Shown piece by piece: positions 1-8,706 of a DNA stretch of 64,000 nucleotides (within the stretch, counting starts at the first letter, position 1; each line of letters opens with the position of its first letter). A model generated the notes under the pieces. That model saw nothing but the letters and a program-made list of their open reading frames with translations, did not search any database and had not been told where the DNA came from. A program made the translations under genes and the position numbers. Origin of the DNA: Aureimonas jatrophae (GTDB taxonomy: Bacteria; Pseudomonadota; Alphaproteobacteria; Rhizobiales; Rhizobiaceae); contig NZ_FNIT01000006.1 of assembly GCF_900104035.1 (NCBI RefSeq), positions 1 to 64,000 of the forward strand. Reading direction: 5' to 3'.

Positions 1-36
1 AGGTTCGCCCATCGCATCCTCTCTCACCTCATCACC

Positions 37-72
37 AAAGCGCCCGCCCGGGGAAACTCGGGCGGGCGCTTT
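37..72. terminator. Strong inverted repeat, probable bidirectional terminator
   Basis: A perfect 14-bp stem (37-50 paired with 59-72, AAAGCGCCCGCCCG arms) encloses an 8-nt loop. The arms end in AAA and TTT, so it could act on either strand. It lies just past the leftward transporter operon that ends at 121 and probably terminates it, and whatever gene lies left of the window. Nothing else is seen in 1-120. Confidence 0.8.
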
Positions 73-120
73 GCTGTGCGCCGGCAACCGATCGGCGCGC
101 AACACAGCGCGCAATACCCC

Positions 121-852
121 CTATCGTCGCCCCGCGCCCACCCATCTCCCTACTCCCTCCATCGCACCCGATACCACCAGCGCCAAAAGCCCGATCAACA
201 CCGCACCCTCCAACACAAACGCCGCATTGCCCGATAGCAAACCCGCCACAATCACCTCCCCCAGCGTCCGCGAACCCACCGTCGAACCAATCGCTCCCAG
301 TCCCAAACCCGTCACCAGCGACAAACGTAAACCCGTCACTAAACCCGGAAGCGACAAAGCCAGCTCAACCCGCACAAGACGCTGAAACCCCGTCAGACCG
401 CAGCCCCGCGCCGCCTCCAAAACCGAAGGTGACACGCGCGTCAGCTCCGCCAACGCCGTCTCAAAAACCGGAAGAAGGCCGTAGAGGAAAAGCGCAACCA
501 CGACAGCGCCGTCCCCAAAACCGATCACCGGAACGAGAAGCGCCAGAACCGCAACCGGAGGAAAGGTCTGCGCCGCGGACACGACCGATCGTGCCAACGC
601 GAGACCCTGCGCATGGCCAGGGCGCGTCACCCAGATCGCCAAGAGAAGGGCGGTCACGGATGCGGCGCCGATCGATACGAGCACGAGTCGCAGGTGGAGC
701 AACGTAAGCCACCACAGGGGCGACACGTCATAGAGAGCGGGCTTTCCTGCGCCCGCGACTGCCTGAAAGAAGGGGGCGGCGACCTGTGGGAAGGAGAGGA
801 AGCCGACCAGCAGGGCGAAGGGGAGGAATCGCAGAAGGCTTCGCCAGATCAT
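121..852 (-). CDS. yehW: Osmoprotectant (glycine betaine-type) ABC transporter permease, YehW-like
   Basis: This 243-residue inner-membrane permease is the last gene of a leftward transporter operon. It is hydrophobic throughout, with about five to six membrane segments and a permease coupling loop beginning EAARG at residues 146-150. Its length equals that of Escherichia coli YehW, and the order YehY-YehX-YehW matches the E. coli osmF-yehYXW operon for betaine-type osmolytes. I start at the ATG at 852 because the open frame upstream of it is Arg-rich, non-membrane sequence overlapping the ATPase gene. Substrate is inferred from family and order. OpuC/OpuB-type naming would be equally acceptable. 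Confidence 0.85.
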   Translation of the reverse strand: MIWRSLLRFLPFALLVGFLSFPQVAAPFFQAVAGAGKPALYDVSPLWWLTLLHLRLVLVSIGAASVTALLLAIWVTRPGHAQGLALARSVVSAAQTFPPVAVLALLVPVIGFGDGAVVVALFLYGLLPVFETALAELTRVSPSVLEAARGCGLTGFQRLVRVELALSLPGLVTGLRLSLVTGLGLGAIGSTVGSRTLGEVIVAGLLSGNAAFVLEGAVLIGLLALVVSGAMEGVGRWVGAGRR

Positions 853-877
853 CGGCCTTGCCGCGCATGGGAGATCG

Positions 878-1816
878 TCAAGCGTTCGGGTTCCGCGCCA
901 AGGCTGCCAAGCGTTCGCTTCGCACGATGCCGACGGTCCGCCCTTCGACCGTGACCGGCGCGACCGGCCGACCCGACCACAGGAGCGCTCCGAGCGCGGC
1001 TCGCGCGTCCATGTTGGCGTCCAACGGCTCGCCCTGCGCCGTACCCGGTTCAAGCGCGTCGCCGACCCGCCGAAGAGAAAGAAGGCGGAAGGAACGCTCG
1101 TCGGCGCCCACCATCGCCGCCACGAAGGCGCTGCCCGGATCGGACAGGATGTCCGCCGGGCTTCCCGCCCGCAGGATGCGTCCTTCACCCATGACGACGA
1201 GACGATCGGCCAGCCGCAGCGCTTCGCTCATGTCGTGGGTCACCATCACGACGGTCGTGCCGAGACGCGCGCGCACGGCCATCAGGTCGTCCTGCGCCTT
1301 GGCACGGATGATCGGATCCAACGCGCCGAAGGGTTCGTCCATCAGAAGGAGTTTGGGCTCGGCGGCCAGCGCCCGCGCGACGCCGACTCGTTGCTGCTCG
1401 CCCCCTGAGAGCTCGGACGGATAGCGCGGCCGATAGCGCGCAGGCGCGAGCGAAAACAGATCGAGCAGTTCGTCGACGCGCTCGCTGATACGTTGGCGCG
1501 CCCAGCCGAGCAGACCCGGAACCGTCGCGATGTTCTGAAACACCGTTCGATGCGGGAACAGTCCGTGGTTCTGGATGACGTAGCCGATACGCCGCCGCAA
1601 CTCGTGGCCGACCAGCGTCCGGTTGTCGACGCCGTCGATCCGGATCGTTCCCTCGGTCGCGTCGATCATTCTGTTGATCGTGCGCAGAAGGGTGGTCTTG
1701 CCCGAGCCGGACGTTCCGACGATCGCCGTCAGGCTGCCGGTGGGTATTTCGAGATTGATGCCCTGAAGAACGGGCACGCCGTTGAATGATTTGCCGACGT
1801 TGCGGATCTCGATCAT
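878..1816 (-). CDS. yehX: Osmoprotectant ABC transporter ATP-binding protein, YehX/OpuCA-like
   Basis: A 312-residue ABC ATPase that should energise the two flanking permeases. Walker A GTSGSGKTT is at residues 34-42, signature LSGGEQQR at 136-143, Walker B LLLMDEP from 157 and the switch histidine at about 194. The C-terminal 60 residues resemble a single CBS-type repeat, as in the quaternary-amine uptake (QAT) ATPases of osmolyte transporters. The start ATG overlaps the stop of the upstream permease as ATGA, which implies translational coupling. The gap to the next gene is 25 bp. Confidence 0.93.
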   Translation of the reverse strand: MIEIRNVGKSFNGVPVLQGINLEIPTGSLTAIVGTSGSGKTTLLRTINRMIDATEGTIRIDGVDNRTLVGHELRRRIGYVIQNHGLFPHRTVFQNIATVPGLLGWARQRISERVDELLDLFSLAPARYRPRYPSELSGGEQQRVGVARALAAEPKLLLMDEPFGALDPIIRAKAQDDLMAVRARLGTTVVMVTHDMSEALRLADRLVVMGEGRILRAGSPADILSDPGSAFVAAMVGADERSFRLLSLRRVGDALEPGTAQGEPLDANMDARAALGALLWSGRPVAPVTVEGRTVGIVRSERLAALARNPNA

Positions 1817-2979
1817 GCAGCCAAACTCCGCTCGCGGCGCGACAGGTCTATAAGGGCGTCGAGAAGCACCGCGCAGCCAAACGCAAGCGCGACTGTCGGG
1901 ATCGCCCCGAGAAGCACGAGGTCCGCGGCTGTCTGCCCGATACCCTGGAACACGAAGACGCCGAGACCGCCGCCGCCGATCAATGCTGCAACCGTCGCAA
2001 GTCCGACGTTCTGGACGAGCACGATGCGCACGCCCGCCAGAATCACCGGGAAGGCCAGCGGCAGCCCGACGTGAAAGAGGCGCTGGCGCGCCGTCATCCC
2101 GGCGCCGCGCGCGGCGTCCTCGGCCTCTGCCGGGACGCCCGCGAGACCGGCCACCGTGTTCGCGGTCATCGGCAGCAGAGAGTAGAGGAAGAGCGCGACG
2201 AAGGCGGGCGCGGTCCCGATGCCGCCAAAGCCTAGTGCCGCCGCGCCGGGCATGTGTGCTGCGACGTAGGCCAGAGGCGCGATCAAAAGGCCGAACAATG
2301 CGATGGCCGGAATGGTCTGGACGACGTCGAGAACGCCGAGGATCGGTCTGCGCAGGGCGGCGACGCGATGGCAAAGAATGCCGAGTGGGATACCTGCAAC
2401 GCAGGCTGCCGCCAGCGAGCCGAGCACGAGCGTGAGATGATGCCGCGCCTCACGCCAGAAGCTGTCGGCCCGCGTGTCGTATTCCCGAAAGACGGACAGC
2501 CCGTCGAGCCAGCCAGAGAGAAGAAGAAGAGCTACCAGGAGGCAAGCGCTCGCAAGCGCCGCAAGGCGCAGGGCCGGAGAGGGGCGAAGGCGTGTCAGGG
2601 CATCGGTCAGAAGAAGGGACAGGGTGCAAAAGGCGACCCAGAAGCCCGAACCCGGCGCCACGCGCGCATAACGGTTCGGGGACGTCGGGTCCAAGAGGTG
2701 ACCCGGCGCCGCGCCCAGCGCGATCACCAACGCCGCAAGGCTTCCGGCCGCTGCCGCCAGTCGCAGCCAACGGTTTTGCGAGAGCGCACTGATCCCAACG
2801 CAGGCTGCAACGACAACCGCGAGCGTTCCGGCAAACCCCGGTGACAGCGCTTCGAGCATGGGTTTGCCGACGCCCGGCACGATGCGATTGGCGCGCAGAA
2901 TCGCGAAGGGCAAGGCAAGGAGCGCGACCGCCGACGAGGCCGACAGCACGAGTCCCAAGAGGTCGATCCGACGCGACAC
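1813..2979 (-). CDS. yehY: Osmoprotectant ABC transporter permease, YehY-like
   Basis: This permease of about 388 residues has an N-terminal block of several membrane segments, then a typical permease domain with an EAARG-type coupling loop in the C-terminal half. Length and architecture match E. coli YehY (about 385 residues), the longer of the two permeases in that system. I prefer the GTG at 2979, which has GGAG at good spacing; an in-frame TTG one codon upstream is possible. It is the first gene of the operon. The expected periplasmic binding protein gene (osmF/yehZ) is missing: the next gene is divergent. Confidence 0.88.
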   Translation of the reverse strand: MSRRIDLLGLVLSASSAVALLALPFAILRANRIVPGVGKPMLEALSPGFAGTLAVVVAACVGISALSQNRWLRLAAAAGSLAALVIALGAAPGHLLDPTSPNRYARVAPGSGFWVAFCTLSLLLTDALTRLRPSPALRLAALASACLLVALLLLSGWLDGLSVFREYDTRADSFWREARHHLTLVLGSLAAACVAGIPLGILCHRVAALRRPILGVLDVVQTIPAIALFGLLIAPLAYVAAHMPGAAALGFGGIGTAPAFVALFLYSLLPMTANTVAGLAGVPAEAEDAARGAGMTARQRLFHVGLPLAFPVILAGVRIVLVQNVGLATVAALIGGGGLGVFVFQGIGQTAADLVLLGAIPTVALAFGCAVLLDALIDLSRRERSLAA

Positions 2980-3285
2980 CAAACTCCGACCGCAAGGCCG
3001 TCCCGCACCCTGGTGGGCGGGGATCCCATCATCCGACCGTACGCAACGCTTCGGAGCGCTGCCCGGTCGCGCCGATCGTTAAGGACCGCCGCGCAACAAA
3101 TTATAGGGGCGTGAGGCCCGATGGTGAGTCCGCAAGCTTCATCGTTTCGCCTTGCACGGCTGCGAAAGCCGGAAGGCGGCCGCGACATATTCGGCCCAGC
3201 GGCACCGGTCTGGGCGTATCGGCCTTGATGCAGGCTGCAACCGCAACGATTGCGCAGAACAGCGCGGCGAACAAGAAGGATGGTA
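2980..3285. other. Divergent intergenic region, yehY operon / RND operon
   Basis: About 300 bp separates the leftward osmolyte transporter from the rightward efflux genes. It must hold both promoters, but I could not pick convincing -35/-10 pairs or a clear operator. No credible small gene is seen, although several overlapping GC-driven frames are open across it. Confidence 0.6.
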
Positions 3286-4419
3286 ATGGCAGGCCGGATA
3301 GCCAAGGTAGGCGGCGTCGTAGCCGTGGCGGTACTGCTTGCCGCAGGCGCGCGCGTCTACAGCCAGGGCACCAAGGCATCGGACGTTGCCGCTCCGCTTG
3401 CCGCGTCCGCGCCGGCCCAACCGGTCGAGCTTGCGGCACCCGAAGTAACGAACCTGCAGCCGCAGGATCTCAGCCGCATCGTGCGCATTTCCGGGTCGAC
3501 GGCGCCCGCGCGCCGGGCGGTTCTGACGGCACGCGTGTCCGGCCAGATCGCGGCTCTCCCGGCCGATGTCGGCGATGCGGTCGAGGCCGGCGCCGTGCTT
3601 GCGCGGTTCGACGAGGAGCCGCTTCGCTCCGCGCTCGATGCCAAGACGGCGACGCTCGATGCGCGTGCGGCTCAGTTACGCCTTGCCCGCTCAGTGCTGG
3701 AGCGCAACGAGCGCCTCGGCACCGCCGGCATCGCGTCCGAGGCGACCCGCCTTTCCGCCGAGGCCGATGTTCTAAACCTCGAAGCCCAGATGCGCGCACT
3801 GGAAGCCGAGGTGGCGGACGCGCGGCGCAACCTCGCCGATGCGACCCTTGCCGCGCCCTTTGCGGGAACCGTGTCGGAGCGCATGGTCGAGGTCGGTCAA
3901 AGTGTTCCGTCCAACGCCGATCTCCTGACCGTCGTCGATCTCGGTCGAATGGAGGTCGAGGCCCTCGTGCCGACCAGCCGCATCGCGGAAATCCGCTCCG
4001 GCCAGACGGCGCGCATCCGCGTCGAGGGCTACGGCGACCGGTCGTTCGAGGCGCGTGTGGATCGCGTCGCCCCGGTCGCGATCGCCGGCTCGCGCGCCGT
4101 GCGCGTGTTTCTCAGCGTCGACAATGGCGACGGCGCGCTGCGTGGCGGCATGTTCGCGATCGGCGAGATCGAGGTCGAGCGGCTGGAGGCGCGGATCGCG
4201 CTGCCGCCCGATGCGGTGCGCCACGACGAGCGGGGCACGTTCGTCCTCAAGGCGGAAGGAAACCGTCTGTCGCGCCAGGCGGTCGAGCTCGGCGAACGCT
4301 TCGAGGAGGCCGATGTCGTCGTCGTGCGCAGCGGTCTGCGCGCCGGCGACACGGTGGTCACGGCACCGCTGCCGGACCTGAAGCCCGACACCGACATCAC
4401 CATTGCGGATGCGAGCTGA
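3286..4419 (+). CDS. RND efflux periplasmic adaptor (membrane fusion protein)
   Basis: A 377-residue HlyD/AcrA-type adaptor linking an RND pump to an outer-membrane channel. It has an N-terminal membrane or signal segment (about residues 3-22), a lipoyl half-motif near VSGQIAALPADVGD, a long Ala/Leu/Glu-rich coiled coil, and the second lipoyl half near APFAGTVSERMVEVGQ, followed by barrel domains. The ATG at 3286 is chosen because AAGAAGG sits 6 nt upstream; ATG 3280 overlaps that site. The pump gene follows after 6 nt. No outer-membrane factor is adjacent, so a TolC-like protein encoded elsewhere is likely used. The substrate cannot be deduced. Confidence 0.9.
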   Translation: MAGRIAKVGGVVAVAVLLAAGARVYSQGTKASDVAAPLAASAPAQPVELAAPEVTNLQPQDLSRIVRISGSTAPARRAVLTARVSGQIAALPADVGDAVEAGAVLARFDEEPLRSALDAKTATLDARAAQLRLARSVLERNERLGTAGIASEATRLSAEADVLNLEAQMRALEAEVADARRNLADATLAAPFAGTVSERMVEVGQSVPSNADLLTVVDLGRMEVEALVPTSRIAEIRSGQTARIRVEGYGDRSFEARVDRVAPVAIAGSRAVRVFLSVDNGDGALRGGMFAIGEIEVERLEARIALPPDAVRHDERGTFVLKAEGNRLSRQAVELGERFEEADVVVVRSGLRAGDTVVTAPLPDLKPDTDITIADAS

Positions 4420-4425
4420 GCCGCT

Positions 4426-7400
4426 TTGTTTCTGACCCGGATCAGTGTCGCCCACCCGGTCTTCGCCACCATGATGATGGCGGCGATCCTGGTGATCGGC
4501 CTCTTCAGCTACTCGCGCCTCGGCGTCGACCAGTTTCCCGACATCGACCTGCCGGTCGTCGTCGTGGCGACGACCTACGAGGGCGCCTCGCCCGAGACCG
4601 TGGAGAGCGAGATCACGCGCCGCGTCGAGGAGGCCGTCAACACGATCGGCGGCATCGACGAGATCTCGTCGCAGAGCTTCGAGGGCAGATCGCTCGTCAT
4701 CATCCAGTTCACGCTGGAAACGGACTCGCGCGTCGCCGCACAGGAGGTTCGCGACCGCGTCTCGCGTCTGGAGGCCGGTTTTGCGGACGGCGTCGACACG
4801 CCCCAGGTCACGCGCTTCAACCCGGACGATGCGCCGATCCTGTCGGTGGCCGTGTCGTCGCAGACGCGCACCTTGCCCGAGATCACGACGATCGCGGACC
4901 AGGTCATCACCAAGCGGCTGAACGTCGTCGACGGTGTCGGCCAGACCTCGATCGTCGGCGGCTCGAAGCGCCAGGTCCAGGCCCAGCTGGACCCCGACCG
5001 GCTGGAGGGTTTCGGGATCGGCGTCGGCGACGTCATCGCCGCCATCCGCCGCGAGAACCAGGATGTCGCGGCCGGATCGCTCACCAGCGGCAACGGGCAA
5101 CGCAACGTCACCGTCGAGGGCCGCGTGAGCGACATCGCGGGTTTCGAGCGCATCATTGTCTCGAACGCGGGCGGCGCCCCGGTCTATCTGTCGGATGTCG
5201 CGAGCGTGCGCGAGGAGGGCGCGGAGCTGACGAGCCGCGCGCAGTTCAACGGCGTCACCGCGCTCGGCATCGACGTCGTCAAGGTGCAAGGGGCGAACAC
5301 GGTCGCGGTCGCCGACGCGCTTCGGGCGGAGATCGGGCGCTTGCGCGGCGAGCTGGCCCCGCTCGGGCTCGACCTCGAAATCTCGCGCGACAATTCGAGG
5401 GCGATCACGCTGCAGGTGCGGGAGGTGCAGCGCACGCTGATCGAGGGCGCTGCGCTGACGATCGCGATCGTCTTCCTGTTCCTGAACTCCTGGCGCTCGA
5501 CCGTGATCACGGGCCTGACACTGCCGATCTCGGTGATCGGCACCTTCGCGGTGATCCACTTCCTCGGCTTCACGCTCAACACGATGACGCTCCTGGCGCT
5601 GTCGCTGGCGATCGGTATCTTGATCGACGACGCGATCGTGGTGCGCGAGAACATCACGCGCCACCTCGCCATGGGGAAGGGGCACGTGCGCGCCGCACTC
5701 GACGGCACGAACGAGATCGGCCTCGCCGTCTTGGCCACCACGCTGTCGATCGTCGCGGTCTTCCTGCCGGTCGCCTTCATGGGCGGCATCATCGGCCGCT
5801 TCTTCCTTCAGTTCGGCGTCACCGTATCGGTCGCCGTCCTGATCTCGCTTTTCGTTTCCTTCACGCTCGACCCCATGCTGTCTTCGGTCTGGTACGATCC
5901 CCATTCGGAGCGGGACGCGCGCCGCGGACCCCTCGGGCGGCTCGTCGCGCGCTTCGATCGGGGCTTCGAGCGGGCGGCGGCCGGCTACGGACGCCTGATA
6001 CGCTGGAGCTTCGGCCACCGCATCTGGATCCTGCTGGGGGCGGTCGCGCTCTTCGTGGGAAGCCTGATGCTGGTGCCGCGCGTCGGCGCCGAGTTCGTGC
6101 CGTCCGGCGACCAGGGCGAGTTCACGGTTTCTCTAGAGGCCCCGCAGGGCTCCTCGCTGGACTACACCGCGATGAAGGTCGGCCAAGTCGAGCGCATCCT
6201 GCGTGCCTATCCCGAGGTCGCGTCCACCTATTCGACCATCAATACGGCCGGCGCGCGCGGCTTCGAGGAGGCCAACGTCGCCGTCACGCTGGCACCGCGC
6301 GCCGAACGCACTCGATCCCTGGACGAGGTGACAACCGTTCTGCGGCCCGAGCTTGCGCGCATCGCCGGGCTGAAGCTGTCCATCAACCTTCCCTCGCTCG
6401 GAGGCGGAGGAGGCGGTGGCGCGGCTGCGAAGCCCCTCCAGCTGTCGATCTTGGGCGAAGGCGAGGGTGAGTTGCGGCGTCTGTCGGACCAGGTGACGGG
6501 TGCGCTGCGCGCCATTCCCGGCGCCGTCGAGGTGGAGTCGACGATCGAGGCCGAGACGCCGACCCTTGCCGTGCGCGTTCGCTCGGAGGCGGCGAGCGAT
6601 CTCGGCATCACCCTGTCGCAGGTCGGCGACACGCTGCGCCCGCTGGTCGCTGGTGATTCGATCTCGGTGTGGAATGCACCCGACGGCCAGACCTACGACG
6701 TGACGTTGCGCCTGCCCGCGCAGGGGCGAGAGCGCGCCGAACAGCTGCGCCGCCTGACCATCGCGACCGGGCGCACGGATGCCGACGGACGCCCCGTCAC
6801 CGTCGCGCTGGATCAGGTGGCGGACGTCGTCGAAAGCGTCGCGCCGGACTCGGTCAACCGCCGCGATCTGCAGCGCGAGGTGCGCATCTCGGCCAACGTC
6901 GAGGGACGACCGCTCGGCGAGGTGACGGCCGACCTTCAGCGCGTCACGCAGACCCTGCAACTGCCGCCGGGTTACCGCGTCTCGTTCGGCGGCGACGCGC
7001 AGAACATGGCGGAAAGCCTCGGCTACGCCGTGCAGGCGCTGGCTCTGGCGGTGATCTTCATCTACCTCATCCTCGCCTCGCAGTTCGGCTCCTTCCTGCA
7101 GCCTGTGGCGATCATGTCGACGCTGCCGCTGTCGCTGATCGGCGTGCTGGTCGGACTTCTCGCGATGGGCTCGACGCTCAACATCTTCTCGGTGATCGGC
7201 TTCATCATGCTGATGGGTCTGGTCACCAAGAACGCGATCCTGCTCGTCGACTACTCCAACCAGGCCCGCGCGCGCGGGCTCTCGCTGCGCGACAGCTTGG
7301 CCGAAGCCGGAGCCGTGCGCCTCCGACCGATCGTGATGACGACGCTCGCCATGATCTTCGGCATGCTGCCTCTGGCCCTGGGCCTGGGCGAGGGCGGCGA

Positions 7401-7575
7401 GCAACGCGCACCCATGGCGCATGCCGTCATCGGCGGGTTGATCTCCTCGACCGTGCTGACGCTCGTCTTCGTGCCGGTGGTGTTGACCTATCTCGACGGC
7501 TTCGGGCGCCGCATCCGCCCCTACCTGCCGCGCTCGGCGAGCGAGGGCGAGGCGGGCCGTGCGGCAGCCGAATAG
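4426..7575 (+). CDS. RND family efflux transporter, inner membrane pump (AcrB/MexF-like)
   Basis: A 1049-residue proton-driven pump of normal RND length with 12 predicted membrane segments and two large periplasmic loops. The proton-relay motif ILIDDAIVV lies near residue 400, as in AcrB (D407/D408). A run of seven glycines falls near residues 659-665 in the second periplasmic loop. The only sensible start is TTG at 4426, because the next ATG codons lie inside the first membrane helix. It is cotranscribed with the adaptor 6 nt upstream. It belongs to the hydrophobe/amphiphile exporter group; the specific substrate is unknown. Confidence 0.93.
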   Translation: MFLTRISVAHPVFATMMMAAILVIGLFSYSRLGVDQFPDIDLPVVVVATTYEGASPETVESEITRRVEEAVNTIGGIDEISSQSFEGRSLVIIQFTLETDSRVAAQEVRDRVSRLEAGFADGVDTPQVTRFNPDDAPILSVAVSSQTRTLPEITTIADQVITKRLNVVDGVGQTSIVGGSKRQVQAQLDPDRLEGFGIGVGDVIAAIRRENQDVAAGSLTSGNGQRNVTVEGRVSDIAGFERIIVSNAGGAPVYLSDVASVREEGAELTSRAQFNGVTALGIDVVKVQGANTVAVADALRAEIGRLRGELAPLGLDLEISRDNSRAITLQVREVQRTLIEGAALTIAIVFLFLNSWRSTVITGLTLPISVIGTFAVIHFLGFTLNTMTLLALSLAIGILIDDAIVVRENITRHLAMGKGHVRAALDGTNEIGLAVLATTLSIVAVFLPVAFMGGIIGRFFLQFGVTVSVAVLISLFVSFTLDPMLSSVWYDPHSERDARRGPLGRLVARFDRGFERAAAGYGRLIRWSFGHRIWILLGAVALFVGSLMLVPRVGAEFVPSGDQGEFTVSLEAPQGSSLDYTAMKVGQVERILRAYPEVASTYSTINTAGARGFEEANVAVTLAPRAERTRSLDEVTTVLRPELARIAGLKLSINLPSLGGGGGGGAAAKPLQLSILGEGEGELRRLSDQVTGALRAIPGAVEVESTIEAETPTLAVRVRSEAASDLGITLSQVGDTLRPLVAGDSISVWNAPDGQTYDVTLRLPAQGRERAEQLRRLTIATGRTDADGRPVTVALDQVADVVESVAPDSVNRRDLQREVRISANVEGRPLGEVTADLQRVTQTLQLPPGYRVSFGGDAQNMAESLGYAVQALALAVIFIYLILASQFGSFLQPVAIMSTLPLSLIGVLVGLLAMGSTLNIFSVIGFIMLMGLVTKNAILLVDYSNQARARGLSLRDSLAEAGAVRLRPIVMTTLAMIFGMLPLALGLGEGGEQRAPMAHAVIGGLISSTVLTLVFVPVVLTYLDGFGRRIRPYLPRSASEGEAGRAAAE

Positions 7576-7609
7576 AGCCAAGCAACGAATCGGTCGCTGC
7601 CGACCCGAC

Positions 7610-7634
7610 CTGCGCAAGAATTTGCCTTGCGCAG
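7610..7634. repeat. Perfect 9-bp inverted repeat between RND gene and choX
   Basis: CTGCGCAAG at 7610-7618 is repeated in inverted form at 7626-7634 with a 7-nt spacer. It lies 34 bp after the pump stop and 55 bp before choX. No T-tract follows on either strand, so it could be a weak terminator for the pump genes or an operator for choX-betC. Confidence 0.6.
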
Positions 7635-7689
7635 AACGCGGGCATCGCATCGGATGGCGGCTGTCGATCCACCGCGCTGGGATGCCGCC

Positions 7690-8628
7690 ATGATCCGCTC
7701 CGCCTCCGTCCTCCTCGGGCTTATCGCCAGCCTCTCGCTCGGAGGCGCCGCGCTGGCCGCCGACGCCGCGTCCTGCGCGACCGTGCGCATGTCGGACCCG
7801 GGCTGGAGCGACATCACCTCGACCAACGCACTCGCCTCGGTCGTCCTCGACGGGCTTGGCTACAAGGCCGACGTCGAGACCCTGGCCGTGCCGATCGGCT
7901 ACCAGTCGCTCGCCAACAAGCAGATCGACGTCTTTCTCGGCAACTGGATGCCGGCCCAGGCGAAATTTCGCCAGGAGCTCGACGCCAACAAGTCGGCCGA
8001 GGTGCTGACGAAGAACCTGGAAGGCGCGAAGTTCACGCTGGCCGTTCCGAACTACGTGGCCGAGGCCGGCGTCAAGGACGTGAAGGATCTCGCCGCCAAC
8101 GCCGACAAGTTCAAGAACGAGATCTACGGCATCGAGCCCGGCGCGCCCGCCAACACCAACATCCAGTCGATGATCGATGCCCCGGCCTACAACCTCAAGG
8201 GCTGGAAGCTGGTCGACTCGTCCGAGCAGGGCATGCTTAGCCAGGTCAGCCGCGCCGAGCGCTCCAAGGACTGGATCGTGTTTCTCGGCTGGGCGCCGCA
8301 CCCGATGAACAACATGGGCCTGACCTATCTCTCGGGCGCAGACGAATTCTTCGGCCCGAACTACGGCGGTGCCGAGGTCTTCACGCTGGCACGCGCCGGG
8401 TATGCGACCGAGTGCCCGAACGTCGCCAAGCTCTTCTCTCAAGTCACCTTCACGGTCGAGATGGAGAACCAGATGATGGCCAAGCTCGCCGACGGCGAAG
8501 ACGCCGAGGATGCCGCGAAGGCTTGGCTGAAGGCTAACCCCACCGTCCTCGACACGTGGCTCGCGGGTGTCACGACGCTCGACGGCCAGCCGGGCCTGGA
8601 CGCGGTGAAGGCCAAGATCGGCGCCTGA
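7690..8628 (+). CDS. choX: Choline ABC transporter periplasmic binding protein ChoX
   Basis: This 312-residue exported protein has a signal peptide ending near residue 24 (GAALA-ADA) and an OpuAC-type solute-binding fold. Aromatic-box residues W39, W86 and W201 and acidic D41 sit exactly four positions below the W43, W90, W205 and D45 that I recall for Sinorhizobium meliloti ChoX, so choline is the probable ligand. The residue at the ChoX Y119 position is F115 by the same offset. It is followed after 78 bp by choline sulfatase, which fits choline acquisition. No ChoW/ChoV permease or ATPase genes adjoin it. Upstream in-frame ATGs exist, but 7690 gives the proper signal peptide. Confidence 0.88.
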   Translation: MIRSASVLLGLIASLSLGGAALAADAASCATVRMSDPGWSDITSTNALASVVLDGLGYKADVETLAVPIGYQSLANKQIDVFLGNWMPAQAKFRQELDANKSAEVLTKNLEGAKFTLAVPNYVAEAGVKDVKDLAANADKFKNEIYGIEPGAPANTNIQSMIDAPAYNLKGWKLVDSSEQGMLSQVSRAERSKDWIVFLGWAPHPMNNMGLTYLSGADEFFGPNYGGAEVFTLARAGYATECPNVAKLFSQVTFTVEMENQMMAKLADGEDAEDAAKAWLKANPTVLDTWLAGVTTLDGQPGLDAVKAKIGA

Positions 8629-8706
8629 CCCCAAGCCCTCGAACTCGTGCTATGCCACGCCGCCGCGGTTCCATCCGCGGCGGTTGTGCGTTGGGAAGGC
8701 ATCGCG

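Noticed and set aside
2841-6470. A very long open frame in another reading frame across the RND region, with similar long antisense frames at 3772-6018 and 6133-8634
   Set aside because: Translations are Arg/Ala/Asp-rich low-complexity sequence without domains, and the opposing frames hold complete, conserved RND, ChoX and BetC proteins. These are GC-driven shadow frames.
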